DNA of 64,000 nucleotides from Chitinivorax sp. B (GCF_005503445.1 NZ_SCOH01000024.1:27250-91249), one strand, 5' to 3'. Shown: positions 1 to 8,786, numbered from the stretch's first letter. Numbers and translations: made by a program. The notes: a model not told the origin generated them from the letters alone.

Positions 1-47
1 AGCAGGCGCTGACCGCGCGACGACCTGGCCGGCCTGGGCTGCAATAA
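1..47 (+). CDS. C-terminal end of an upstream gene (partial)
   Basis: One forward frame (third base of the window) stays open from the window edge to a TAA at 45-47 and gives a short Arg/Pro/Gly-rich tail. The stop lies just before the strong ribosome-binding site AAGGAG (50-55) of the next gene, as expected in an operon. Another frame is also open here, so the choice rests only on the stop position. Nothing can be said about function; given what follows it could be the end of a biosynthetic enzyme. Confidence 0.35.
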   Translation, partial: QALTARRPGRPGLQ

Positions 48-62
48 ACAAGGAGCTTTGCA

Positions 63-503
63 ATGGATACCCAAGATAAACATCACGAATCCAGTCGATT
101 GGAAACTGGCATCGCAGTCTTGAAGGAGATGGAACTGGACCTTGGCAATCCGCACGGCTTATTGCATGGGATGCGTGTCAATGCACCAGCCTTCAAGCAA
201 CGGACTATTGAAATGTTTGGGGAGTTTTATGGAGGAGAACAAGCCATCGACCTCAAGACAAAACTGTTGTTGGCAACGGCATTGGCTGCCACCCAGCCGT
301 CAGAAGAAGGTGGGCTGGAGTTCCATGTGGCAGCGGCCATCAAAGCGGGTTGGTCGAAGCTGGAAGTGGTAAATGTGATTGAATTGACTGCATTTTTCGT
401 GGGTTGGCAGAAGGCCATCAAAGCGATGCAGGTGGCCATTCAGACTTTTGACAAAATTGATCAATTAGCACCACAAGGTCAGGAGATATCGCATGCCGGC
501 TGA
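63..503 (+). CDS. Carboxymuconolactone-decarboxylase-like (CMD fold) protein
   Basis: A 146-residue all-helical protein of the CMD/AhpD superfamily. The family signature is at about residues 81-115, where the segment EFHVAAAIKAGWSKLEVVNV matches the conserved helix-turn-helix of CMD proteins with His88 and a following I-E-L helix. The protein has no cysteine, so the AhpD CxxC redox pair is absent and a thiol peroxidase role is unlikely; it is closer to the PcaC type, but no substrate can be named. ATG 63 has AAGGAG at 50-55. Its last codons overlap the start of the nucleotidyltransferase gene, so the two are probably co-translated in the accessory block ending at the thioesterase. Confidence 0.75.
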   Translation: MDTQDKHHESSRLETGIAVLKEMELDLGNPHGLLHGMRVNAPAFKQRTIEMFGEFYGGEQAIDLKTKLLLATALAATQPSEEGGLEFHVAAAIKAGWSKLEVVNVIELTAFFVGWQKAIKAMQVAIQTFDKIDQLAPQGQEISHAG

Positions 504-1320
504 TATAAAGGCTGTGGGCTCCTTTCTGCCCCTAACCCCTGATGGCGCACTGATCAACGATACCAGTCTGTCCCATATCGAGCCGAGCCTGGCAAAGGAA
601 ACGGTGCGTCTATATGAGCAATGGTTTGGCGACACACTGCGCAGTGTTTATGTACGTGGCTCGGTCGCAAGAGGCAATGCAATCCCGGGATGTTCCGATT
701 TCGATACCTTTGCGGTACTGGATCGTGACGCATTGCCACAATGCCCGGCGCCGACCGATACAGAACTGAAGCATTTATCCATGCTGGCACCGGGCTTAAC
801 GCAGTTTGAATTTCACGCCTGCACCGAAGCAAATGTGTTGGACAGCTATTACAGCACTTGGCCCTTTCTGATCAAAACACAATCTGTTTGCCTGCATGGC
901 ATCGATTATGCGCAACAGCTCGAAAACTATTACCCGGGCCCGGAAGTGATGGGGGAGGCTTTGTATGTACCGGAACGACTGCGGTTGTATGGCGAGCGAT
1001 TGCAAAACGAGCAGCAAGTGGCACAAAAGGTGAATACCTGCGAATGGATCATGAAAGCGTTGGTACGAGCAGCGTTTGATCTGACCATGGATCGGTGCCG
1101 GCAATATACCCGTGACCTATGGCTATGCCATCGGACATTCGCTGAGTATTACTCCGCACAGGCGAATGACTGTCATCAAGCACTTTGCTGGGCGATTGAG
1201 CCCGATGCAGATTCGATTGCCCAATCGGAATTGGTCAATCGCCTGGGGGCTTGGATCACCAATGAGATGTTAAGACTGGTTGGACAATATGGCATCGATT
1301 TGAGTCGTTACCGGCTGTAG
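493..1320 (+). CDS. Nucleotidyltransferase-domain protein
   Basis: 275 residues. The minimal nucleotidyltransferase signature is clear: GSVARG at residues 56-61 followed by SDFD at 68-71, giving the two metal-binding aspartates, with a candidate third acid in FEF around residue 106. This is the fold of aminoglycoside adenylyltransferases and related enzymes that move NMP from an NTP to a hydroxyl or protein side chain. The C-terminal 150 residues are helical and not recognised. ATG 493 has AGGAG at 481-485 and overlaps the previous gene by 11 bases. Next to an exporter and an adenylating enzyme, a tailoring or self-resistance role is possible, but that is inference. Confidence 0.75.
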   Translation: MPADIKAVGSFLPLTPDGALINDTSLSHIEPSLAKETVRLYEQWFGDTLRSVYVRGSVARGNAIPGCSDFDTFAVLDRDALPQCPAPTDTELKHLSMLAPGLTQFEFHACTEANVLDSYYSTWPFLIKTQSVCLHGIDYAQQLENYYPGPEVMGEALYVPERLRLYGERLQNEQQVAQKVNTCEWIMKALVRAAFDLTMDRCRQYTRDLWLCHRTFAEYYSAQANDCHQALCWAIEPDADSIAQSELVNRLGAWITNEMLRLVGQYGIDLSRYRL

Positions 1321-1488
1321 TTGGGGTGACTACCGGTACGGAATAGCTAGCCTGGATATTTCATAAATTGACGCGAGTGCTGGCTTGTCTTTTGATCCAT
1401 ATGAAGATTTTCGTTCTGTCGCGCGTAAGAGCCACTACGCGACTCCTTCACGAAATCTCCCTATGAATCAAAATCCTGCGCCATCACC

Positions 1489-1502
1489 TCGCGAATTCGC
1501 GA
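1489..1502. promoter_or_regulatory. 14-bp perfect palindrome, possible operator
   Basis: TCGCGAATTCGCGA is fully self-complementary and lies about 95 bases before the GTG start of the MFS exporter, in a 277-base gap that otherwise shows no gene. Its symmetry and place suit a repressor operator, but no regulator gene lies next to it. Confidence 0.35.
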
Positions 1503-1597
1503 AATATCCAGGTTAGATGATTTAAGGCTGGATGTGGCAAGTTGACCTGGCGAATGATAGGCGTGCCGCCCAGAATCTGCTGAAAATAGGAGTAGTC

Positions 1598-2833
1598 GTG
1601 CCAAGCTTGATGGAAGTGATTCGTGACCGTAGCTTTATCAGGATATGGTTAGCCATCTTTGTCAGTACCACCGGTAACTTTTTGCTGATGTTGTCGTTGT
1701 CAGTATATGTTTACCAACATACCACCTCCAATTTTGCGGCGGCTGCAGTATTTGCCACACAATGGCTTGCGGCGATTTTTTCAGCACCGTTGGTCAACGT
1801 GCTGAGCAGCCGTTTGTCCTCACGCCGTCTATCCGCTTACAGCGAATGGGTAGGCGGTGCGATTTCGTTGCTGATTGGTTTGAGCTATGGTTGGCTACCT
1901 GCTGTCTATCTGTGGTTGTTCGGTCGTGGGCTGGCCGAAAGTATCAGTAAGTCGGCACGGGTGGTGGCTTTGAAAGAGCATGTCCCGGATCGATTCATTG
2001 AAAAAGCGGCGTCATTGGTGGGTACCGCTACCTTTCTTGGAATTTCAATTGGTTCGCTGATTGGTGCCGCACTGGTCGGCAAGTTGACCATGCTAGGGAT
2101 TACGCTGGCAGATGCGTTGACCTTCTTGATATCCGGGGCGCTGTATTGCTCGCTATCTCCATTACATGCCGAAACGGCAGCCCGTCCCACGGGTGGCAGG
2201 GCCAGTATCTGGCAAGTGTTCAGTGTGGTGCAGCAGAGCCCCGACATGACCCGGCATTTTGCCTACGTAGTCATGACCACCGCATTCTTTCAGGGATATC
2301 ACAATATTGCTCGTACCTTGTTGCCGGTATCTCATCTGCAGATGGGGCCGCAAGGGGTCATGTACCTGCAAGCGATCGCCAGCGCGGCATTCTTTGTTGG
2401 GGCAATGTTTGTGGCGCTGTTGATGCAGCAAAACAACCGTGCTGGTAAAGCGGAGCCATGGGTCATGTGTTTATGGGCTGCCATGGCGATGTTGGGTTCG
2501 GTGCTGTTGCAGTGGACCATTCCCAGTCTATTGGTGTACGCCGTCTACCTATTCCTGTTTGAAATGGCTTTTACGTTCTCTCAGAAAAATCTGATCACTG
2601 CTTGCCCCAAGGAAAACATGGCGGTGGTGTCTTCCATTGGCATTTCAGCGTCCACCCTGGGGATTGTGGTGGTGATTTATCTGGGTGGATGGTTATCTGA
2701 TGTGATGGGTCTGCTCAGCACCACATTGGTCATGTTTGGGGCAATTGTTGTCAGCATGGTGTTGATCGAATTGCGTTTTATGCAAGGCAAAAGAATACAG
2801 ATGTTCAATCGAATGGGTGAGGAACAGAAATAA
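1598..2833 (+). CDS. MFS transporter (probable exporter)
   Basis: A polytopic membrane protein of about 411 residues with some twelve hydrophobic segments, in the style of MFS drug or metabolite efflux proteins (MFS_3/enterobactin-exporter-like). The open frame extends upstream, but GTG 1598 is chosen because AGGAG at 1589-1593 sits at the right distance and the product then begins a few residues before a basic stretch and the first membrane helix. Its stop overlaps the ATG of the next gene by one base (TAATG). In this block it could export the product made by the adenylating enzyme and thioesterase; substrate unknown. Confidence 0.85.
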   Translation: MPSLMEVIRDRSFIRIWLAIFVSTTGNFLLMLSLSVYVYQHTTSNFAAAAVFATQWLAAIFSAPLVNVLSSRLSSRRLSAYSEWVGGAISLLIGLSYGWLPAVYLWLFGRGLAESISKSARVVALKEHVPDRFIEKAASLVGTATFLGISIGSLIGAALVGKLTMLGITLADALTFLISGALYCSLSPLHAETAARPTGGRASIWQVFSVVQQSPDMTRHFAYVVMTTAFFQGYHNIARTLLPVSHLQMGPQGVMYLQAIASAAFFVGAMFVALLMQQNNRAGKAEPWVMCLWAAMAMLGSVLLQWTIPSLLVYAVYLFLFEMAFTFSQKNLITACPKENMAVVSSIGISASTLGIVVVIYLGGWLSDVMGLLSTTLVMFGAIVVSMVLIELRFMQGKRIQMFNRMGEEQK

Positions 2834-3378
2834 TGGACAGACGACTGCGGATTGATTTGACTGACAAGCTGACCCACTGGCTGAAGCCAACTGTGGGCGA
2901 TATTGTCGCCGATTTCTCTCGGGCCTTGGCCAGCAAGCAGATAGCTGGCACGAAGCCACCTTATATATTGGGTAGCCAGCATTGTGTGGGTTTCACCGAA
3001 ACCCCGCTCAATGTATCAGCCAAGCTGCTGGCATCCTCCAAGACCTTTGGGATCAATTATGCGCCTGTGGGGTTTGTTGTCGACCGTAATTGGTTGTTCC
3101 GCCAAGGTGCACGTCCGGTGATCTATCAGACTGAGGCAGAAGCGACTCAGTTGCCTGACAGTCAGTTGTATCGTCATGTGACCTTGGACCCCGATCGGAA
3201 CATCGATTTCACTTGGAAACGTGAATGGCGAGTTCCTACCCAGCATTTGATACTGGATGAACGTTACTGCACGCCCGTGGTGCCATCTGTCGAATGGTTG
3301 CAATTGATTCGCGAAGGACAAGGCGACGCGGTCGAGCAATGGCTGCGTAATGCAATTGTCCTGTCACATTTCCTGTGA
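2833..3378 (+). CDS. Unrecognised 181-residue protein in the ligase/thioesterase block
   Basis: A soluble protein without signal peptide or membrane segment. The middle (about residues 75-100) reads FGINYAPVGFVVDRNWLF then QGARPVIYQ, and a later WKREWRVP follows near residue 135. This pattern of a loop ending in a pre-formed G-x-P-V-x-Y strand followed by W-x-x-E-W-R recalls the AbiGi/DUF2971-like group of small proteins, but the match is a memory of motif style only. It is coupled to the MFS gene (TAATG) and followed by the ligase gene 22 bases on, so it is part of the same transcript. Function unknown. Confidence 0.7.
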   Translation: MDRRLRIDLTDKLTHWLKPTVGDIVADFSRALASKQIAGTKPPYILGSQHCVGFTETPLNVSAKLLASSKTFGINYAPVGFVVDRNWLFRQGARPVIYQTEAEATQLPDSQLYRHVTLDPDRNIDFTWKREWRVPTQHLILDERYCTPVVPSVEWLQLIREGQGDAVEQWLRNAIVLSHFL

Positions 3379-3400
3379 TTCGAAATCAAGGCTGATCACC

Positions 3401-5071
3401 ATGTCTGAAATCTTCAAACCCGCTTTGTCACAAGGTGGGCCGCTGAATCATCCAGTCAAGGCGTTATCGTCCTTGGCTGCCGCACTGGCGCGGGCGGCAG
3501 CTGCTGATGAGCAGATCGGTATTCATGTGGTTGACAGGGCCGGTCAGGTCGTTTTCTTCAGCTACCGAGAGGTCTATCAGCGAGCCCAGGCGATTGCTGC
3601 GCGATTGTTGGCGGCAGGGGCGCGCCCTGGCAGTAACGTGCTGATCCGATTGGCCGATCCAATGTCATTCCTGTTGGCATTCTGGGGCGCTGTAGTGGGG
3701 GGATTCGCTGTCGTACCATTGGCCGCCAGTAACCCCTGGCCTGACGATGAGCTCGCGCTACGTGGTGTGGTCAGCGCCCTGAAGCAGCTGGATGCCACAG
3801 TCATGTGGGTTGCCGGCGATGAATTGGAGCGGGTTGCGTCTGCCAAGGCACGGTTTGGCTGGGATGAACTGACCGTCATCAATGGTGACATGTTGTCCAT
3901 CACCACAGCGGATGCTGAACCAATCGCGGTATCGGAACGATGTGCCGCGGATCTTGCCGTCATCTTCCCTACCTCTGGCTCAACGGGGGTACCCAAGCCG
4001 GTCATGCAAACCGGGGACGCCATACTGAGCATGTGTGCTGGTGGCATCTTGATGAATGATTTCTCGCCGACTGATTGCTTTCTTAACTGGATGCCGATGG
4101 ATCATGTCGGTGCGGTTGTTTTTCTCGGGGTTTTGCCGGTGTGCGCAGGCGCTTCGCAGGTACACATTGCCCATGGTCTGGTGCGGCAGGATGTTACCCG
4201 TTGGCTTGATTTTATCGAGCAGTACCGTGCTACCGTGACCTGGGTGCCGAATTACGTGTTTCATGTCGTCGCCAAAGCGCTGTTGCAACGCACCGATGCC
4301 AACTGGGATCTGTCTTCAATGCGTTTCCTGGTCAATGCGGGTGAAAGTATCAGTACCCGATTTGCTGAACATTTTGTTGATCGACTCGCCCAACATGGGT
4401 TACGTCGGCAGTCTGTACGCCCTGCATTTGGTATGTCGGAAACCTGTTCGGGCATTACCTGGCCAACGGGTCTTTCGGTGGTCGATGGTCGCTATGCAAG
4501 CCTGGGCAAGCCCATTGCGGGTGCTGAGATTCGGATTGTGGATGAGCAAGGGGCGGTGCTGCTGGAAGGAGACGTGGGAGCCCTGCAGGTCAAAGGGCCA
4601 TCGGTAACCTGTGGTTACTACAACGCTGGGCAGGATGAAAAGTTTCTGGTGGATGGATGGTTCGATACCGGTGATCGCGCATTTATCCTGAACGGCGAGC
4701 TGTATATGACCGATCGGGAAGGAGATGGCATCGATGTAGCGGGGCAAAATCTCCATTCTTACGAATTAGAGGCACAACTGGAGGAGCTGACAGGTGTTGC
4801 AGCTGGATACTGCGCAGTATGCAAGGTGGTCGAACAAGGGCGTACCGTGCTGGGCGTGTTCTACTGTGCTGAGCAGGGTGGCGATGCTGTTGCACTGTTG
4901 TCGCAGATTCAACAAGTCGTAGCGCAGCAGATTTCGGATATCGCAGTGCATTACTTCCCCTGCAGCCAAACTGATATCCCACGCACATCCATTGGCAAGA
5001 TTCAACGCAAGGCCTTGCGCCGTCGATTGGTCGCATGGCTGGCGGAACAACCCGACATGGCACGCTCATGA
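3401..5071 (+). CDS. AMP-dependent acyl/aminoacyl-adenylating enzyme (ANL superfamily)
   Basis: About 556 residues, a full-length stand-alone adenylation enzyme. Core motif A3 is TSGSTGVPK (about residues 191-199), A5 is FGMSE (343-347), the A7 aspartate is in WFDTGDR, and the A10 lysine is in GKIQRKALRRR (Lys533). The A8 hinge is altered (REGDGIDVAGQNLHSYELE instead of the usual GRxDxxIKxxGxRIE), as in fatty-acyl-AMP ligases and some PKS/NRPS loading ligases. No carrier-protein domain is fused. The open frame begins earlier but ATG 3401, beyond the end of the previous gene, fits the family start. It overlaps the thioesterase gene by ATGA. The acid it activates cannot be read from the sequence. 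Confidence 0.88.
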   Translation: MSEIFKPALSQGGPLNHPVKALSSLAAALARAAAADEQIGIHVVDRAGQVVFFSYREVYQRAQAIAARLLAAGARPGSNVLIRLADPMSFLLAFWGAVVGGFAVVPLAASNPWPDDELALRGVVSALKQLDATVMWVAGDELERVASAKARFGWDELTVINGDMLSITTADAEPIAVSERCAADLAVIFPTSGSTGVPKPVMQTGDAILSMCAGGILMNDFSPTDCFLNWMPMDHVGAVVFLGVLPVCAGASQVHIAHGLVRQDVTRWLDFIEQYRATVTWVPNYVFHVVAKALLQRTDANWDLSSMRFLVNAGESISTRFAEHFVDRLAQHGLRRQSVRPAFGMSETCSGITWPTGLSVVDGRYASLGKPIAGAEIRIVDEQGAVLLEGDVGALQVKGPSVTCGYYNAGQDEKFLVDGWFDTGDRAFILNGELYMTDREGDGIDVAGQNLHSYELEAQLEELTGVAAGYCAVCKVVEQGRTVLGVFYCAEQGGDAVALLSQIQQVVAQQISDIAVHYFPCSQTDIPRTSIGKIQRKALRRRLVAWLAEQPDMARS

Positions 5072-5841
5072 ATCCAATATTTCTGCAGAATCTGCATCGT
5101 TACCATTCAACACCGCCGACTTGCGTGGGTTTTGGTTATGCTGGTGGAAATGGCATGGTATTTCAGCCACTTGCTCAGCCATTGACGGATGCGGTCAGCC
5201 TGGCCGAATTCGTCATGCCTGGGCGAGGGCGTCGAATCCGGGATGCGCAGGATGGCACATTGCAAGATATCTGCCATGAAGCCGTTCAAGCCATTCTGCC
5301 CATGGGAACATCCCCCATTTTGCTGGGTTACAGTCTGGGGGCACTGCTGGCCTATGAAGTTGCCTTGATGTTGACTGAGGCTGGCATGCCACCCAAGGCA
5401 CTATTGGTGTGTGCAATGAATGCCCCGCATCAGCTACCGCCCGCCAAAGATGTTCATCGGATGACCTTGCCTGCTTTACAGCAGCATCTGGCCACCATGG
5501 GCGGCACGCCGGCCGAAATTCTTGCTGATCTTGAGTTGTTGGCCTGCTTTGCGAAACCCATCCAGCACGACTACCGGCTGATTGAAACTTATCGCCCACA
5601 GGCCCGGCCATTGTTGACTTGTCCAATCGAGGTGTTGGCTGGTGAACTCGACCCAGAAACCGATCTGGGTGGTATTGCTGCTTGGCAGTCGCTGACGTTA
5701 GGCCCGTGCCGCCAGCACTGGTTGCCAGCCGGTCACTTCTTCATTCATTCGCATCTGCTACAAATGGCTGACTTGCTGCGGTCAGCCATCTCCCGTGCTT
5801 GTCATCATTCGTCCCCGGCTGGGGTGGAGTCATTGTCTTGA
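5068..5841 (+). CDS. Type II thioesterase (GrsT/RifR-like alpha/beta hydrolase)
   Basis: 257 residues. The nucleophile motif GYSLGA carries Ser89; the likely acid is Asp195 in GELDPETD and the base His223 in AGHFFIHSH. The N-terminal CVGFGYAGGNGMVF and PGRGRRIRD segments match the oxyanion loop and PGRxxR signature of type II thioesterases, which release mis-primed or stalled acyl groups from PKS/NRPS carrier proteins. ATG 5068 overlaps the ligase stop (ATGA), so the two are translationally coupled. No carrier protein is visible in this window; it must lie upstream or elsewhere if the enzyme acts in the usual way. Confidence 0.88.
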   Translation: MNPIFLQNLHRYHSTPPTCVGFGYAGGNGMVFQPLAQPLTDAVSLAEFVMPGRGRRIRDAQDGTLQDICHEAVQAILPMGTSPILLGYSLGALLAYEVALMLTEAGMPPKALLVCAMNAPHQLPPAKDVHRMTLPALQQHLATMGGTPAEILADLELLACFAKPIQHDYRLIETYRPQARPLLTCPIEVLAGELDPETDLGGIAAWQSLTLGPCRQHWLPAGHFFIHSHLLQMADLLRSAISRACHHSSPAGVESLS

Positions 5842-7526
5842 AGAACCAATCACTATCGATTGCCTGCGCCCAACTCAACCCACGCGTGGGTGACATTCTC
5901 GGCAATAGCCGGCATATCCAGTCCGCCTGGCTGGAGGCCCAACAGTTGTCGGCCAATCTGCTGATCATGCCTGAAATGGCGTTGTCTGGTTATCCGGCAG
6001 AAGACCTGGTGCTCAAGCCCGAGTTCATGGATTGCATTGAGCGTGAAGTGTCACAGTTACAGCAATTGTCTGAGGCCAGTACGTGTGCGTTGTTGCTGAC
6101 CACACCGTGGCGGATTCATGGCGTGCTCGCCAATGCGGCTTTACTGATTGATCAGGGTGAGATCAAGCAGGTATTGAGCAAGCAGCTGTTGCCCAATTAT
6201 GGCGTGTTCGACGAACTGCGTATCTTCAGCCCTGGCCGTGATAACACGCCGATCGAACTTGCTGGAATCAAACTCGGTGTTCTGTTGTGTGAAGACGGCT
6301 GGCAAAGCAACGTGGCGCAACAATTGCAACAACAAGGCGCACAAGCGCTGTTGGCCTTGAATGCCAGTCCTTATTCACGTCAAAAACGTGCCGCGCGGCT
6401 GGCTGCGGCTGGGGCGCGGGTGCAGGAGACCGGTTTGCCCCTGCTGTATGTCAATCTGTTGGGTGGGCAGGATGAACTGGTATTCGACGGGGCGGGTTTC
6501 GCGTTGAATGCACAGGGCCAATTGGCGGCGACGTTCCCTGCATGGCAACCATCGTTGGATGTGGTCACGCTGGTGGCGAACGAGGACGCACGTTGGCAAT
6601 GGGTGGATGGGCCTCATCACAACCAGCCGGCCGATATCGGCGACGCTTATGCTGGCATGGTGCTTGGCTTGCGTGACTATGTCATCAAGAATGGTTTTCC
6701 TGGCGTGGTGTTGGGTTTGTCCGGCGGGATTGATTCTGCACTGGTTGCCGTTGCAGCGGCCGATGCGTTGGGGCCTGATCAAGTATTGGCAGTGATGATG
6801 CCTTCGCGTTACACCAGTCAGGATAGTCTGGATGATGCCAAAGCCATTGCCGATGCCTTGGGTATTCGGTTGCATCATATTGCCATCGAGCCTGCCCACA
6901 CAGCGCTTGAAGGCATGCTGAACGGGGTACTGGGTGAACAGCTGGGTGATCTGACCGGCCAGAATCTGCAAGCACGAACCCGTGGCGTGACGTTGATGGC
7001 CTTGTCCAATCAGTTGAATTACATGTTGCTGACGACAGGAAACAAATCGGAGATGGCTGTGGGTTATGCCACGTTGTATGGCGATATGTGCGGTGGGTTC
7101 AACCCACTGAAAGATGTGTACAAGACCGATGTCTATGTGGCAGCACAGTGGCGTAACCAGCATACCTTGGCGGATGGCCTGGCGCCGGCCGGGCAAATGA
7201 TCCCGGATCGGGTGTTGACCAAGGCGCCTACCGCGGAGTTGAAGCCGGGGCAAAAGGATCAGGACAATCTGCCAGCTTATGACGAGCTGGATGCCATTCT
7301 GCATGGTCTGGTCGAGTTGGAGCAGACCGTTGCAGATCTGGTTTCACAGGGCTTTGCGCGTGATACGGTCCTGCGAGTCTGGACCTTGCTGGAGCGGGCT
7401 GAATACAAGCGGCGACAGGCACCGCCGGGCGTCAAACTGAGCGAAAAGGCGTTGTCGCGTGAGCGGCGGTATCCCATGACCAACGGGTTTGTGCCTCACC
7501 TGCAAGCGGCCTTACTGGTTGATTGA
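5838..7526 (+). CDS. nadE: Glutamine-dependent NAD+ synthetase
   Basis: Converts deamido-NAD+ to NAD+ with ATP, using ammonia released from glutamine. The N-terminal nitrilase-like glutaminase domain has Glu46 (MPEMALSGYPAEDL), a lysine in the KQLLPNYGVFDE segment and the nucleophile Cys151 in LLCEDGW. The C-terminal synthetase domain has the SGGIDSAL P-loop from Ser295. About 562 residues, usual for the two-domain form. The start taken is TTG 5838, which follows GGAG at about 5826 and gives the family start KNQSLSIACAQLNP; an in-frame ATG at 5799 is the alternative. TTG 5838 overlaps the thioesterase stop, so this housekeeping gene is coupled to the accessory block. Confidence 0.95.
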   Translation: MKNQSLSIACAQLNPRVGDILGNSRHIQSAWLEAQQLSANLLIMPEMALSGYPAEDLVLKPEFMDCIEREVSQLQQLSEASTCALLLTTPWRIHGVLANAALLIDQGEIKQVLSKQLLPNYGVFDELRIFSPGRDNTPIELAGIKLGVLLCEDGWQSNVAQQLQQQGAQALLALNASPYSRQKRAARLAAAGARVQETGLPLLYVNLLGGQDELVFDGAGFALNAQGQLAATFPAWQPSLDVVTLVANEDARWQWVDGPHHNQPADIGDAYAGMVLGLRDYVIKNGFPGVVLGLSGGIDSALVAVAAADALGPDQVLAVMMPSRYTSQDSLDDAKAIADALGIRLHHIAIEPAHTALEGMLNGVLGEQLGDLTGQNLQARTRGVTLMALSNQLNYMLLTTGNKSEMAVGYATLYGDMCGGFNPLKDVYKTDVYVAAQWRNQHTLADGLAPAGQMIPDRVLTKAPTAELKPGQKDQDNLPAYDELDAILHGLVELEQTVADLVSQGFARDTVLRVWTLLERAEYKRRQAPPGVKLSEKALSRERRYPMTNGFVPHLQAALLVD

Positions 7527-7529
7527 GCG

Positions 7530-8084
7530 ATGACCACGCTCGGACAAACCATCGAAACAGGCACGATGCCGGCACCGCTCGATAGTCGTGCCTTGCGCAG
7601 GGTTCTGTCGCAATTTGCGACCGGTGTGGCCATCGTGGCGACCCAAGCGGGTGATGCCCAGCCGGTCGGGTTGACGATCAATTCGTTCAGTTCGGTATCG
7701 CTTGATCCACCGTTGGTGTTATGGAGTTTGTCACGACAATCCGGGCTGTTGCCGATTTTTCAGGCAACAGGCCACTTTGCGATCAGTATCCTCAACCATC
7801 AGCAGAGTGTATTGGGCCGGCATTTTGCCACTGCACCGGGCAATCGGTTTACCAGCGTGCCGCATCGGTTGATGCTGCACGATCAACCTGTGGTGGACGA
7901 TGTCCTGGCCTGGTTTGTATGCGCCAATCGGAGGCAATACGTAGAAGGCGATCACGTCATTTTCATTGGCGAAGTATTGCAATGCGAGCGCATGACCACT
8001 ACGCAACCGCTGCTGTTCTGGAACGGGGATATGAATCCGTTCTGTATCGATCAGCCAGCAATGGCGAGTCAGGTAACAATCTAG
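7530..8084 (+). CDS. Flavin reductase-like (FMN-binding split barrel) protein
   Basis: 184 residues of the flavin reductase/DIM6-NTAB family. The start of the domain, LRRVLSQFATGVAIVAT, and the block VGLTINSFSSVSLDPPLVLW are typical of the NAD(P)H:FMN reductase partners of two-component monooxygenases. HHRL and VEGDHVIFIGEV motifs follow in the expected places. It begins 4 bases after nadE, with a weak ribosome-binding site; an internal ATG at 7566 is an alternative start. No monooxygenase partner is next to it, so the role (free flavin reduction or another FMN-dependent reaction) is open. Confidence 0.85.
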   Translation: MTTLGQTIETGTMPAPLDSRALRRVLSQFATGVAIVATQAGDAQPVGLTINSFSSVSLDPPLVLWSLSRQSGLLPIFQATGHFAISILNHQQSVLGRHFATAPGNRFTSVPHRLMLHDQPVVDDVLAWFVCANRRQYVEGDHVIFIGEVLQCERMTTTQPLLFWNGDMNPFCIDQPAMASQVTI

Positions 8085-8168
8085 TTTGTTGAGGATCTTG
8101 TCTGGTCCGATTGTCCCGTCATCGTAAATTCTTAATCGGAGCGGCGTTGGCAACAGCGCCTGTCAACC

Positions 8169-8786
8169 ATGTTTGAATTGAAGTTCCTGATTACCTTTGC
8201 CGTTACCAATTTTCTACTGAATATCTCCCCTGGCCCGGCTGTATTGCAGGTTGTCGGGCATGCCATTTCAAACGGTTGGTGGCGTGCACAGGCGTCGGTA
8301 CTGGGTATTCTGGCGGGCAATGTCATTTATTGCGGGCTGTCTGCCTTGGGTTTGGGGGCCATTTTGTTGGCCTCGCCGACCTTGTTCAATGTCATTCGTT
8401 ATGCTGGAGTTGCCTATCTGATTTACATCGGCCTCAAGCGTATGCTGTCACCCACTTCAGTGTTGCAGGTCAAGGCCGGAGTCACCAGCCATCAGCCGAT
8501 GGCGTTGTTCCGGCAAAGTCTGGTGTTGCAAATCTCCAACCCCAAATCCATTTTGTTCTTCGGCGCGATGCTACCCAATTTCATCGGCTCGAATGACCAT
8601 GCGGGTCTGCGCATCATGGTGTTGGGGTTACTGGCTATTGTGCTGGAATTCCCGATTCTGTTGGCGTACTCGGTTGTGGGTGCACGTATTGCAGCCGTGG
8701 TGGAAAACGAACGCTATCGGCGCATGCTGGACATTGTCTGTGGCCTGCTGCTGATCTCTGCAGCGTTGTTCGTTGCTACTGCCTGA
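8169..8786 (+). CDS. LysE/RhtB-family amino-acid exporter
   Basis: 205 residues with about six hydrophobic helices. The N-terminal segment LLNISPGPAVLQVVGHAISNG is the RhtB/LysE signature (SPGP), and the central QISNPKSILFF block is also typical. These proteins export amino acids or related compounds such as threonine, homoserine or homoserine lactone. It is separated from the flavin reductase by about 85 bases and from the acylase by 36 bases, so it may share a transcript with the acylase. A link between homoserine-lactone export and the acylase downstream is possible but only inferred. Confidence 0.88.
   Translation: MFELKFLITFAVTNFLLNISPGPAVLQVVGHAISNGWWRAQASVLGILAGNVIYCGLSALGLGAILLASPTLFNVIRYAGVAYLIYIGLKRMLSPTSVLQVKAGVTSHQPMALFRQSLVLQISNPKSILFFGAMLPNFIGSNDHAGLRIMVLGLLAIVLEFPILLAYSVVGARIAAVVENERYRRMLDIVCGLLLISAALFVATA

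Noticed and set aside
6375..7304. Reverse-strand open frame of 309 codons inside nadE
   Set aside because: Antisense shadow of a clear nadE; its Gln/His/Arg-rich composition is typical of an antisense reading.
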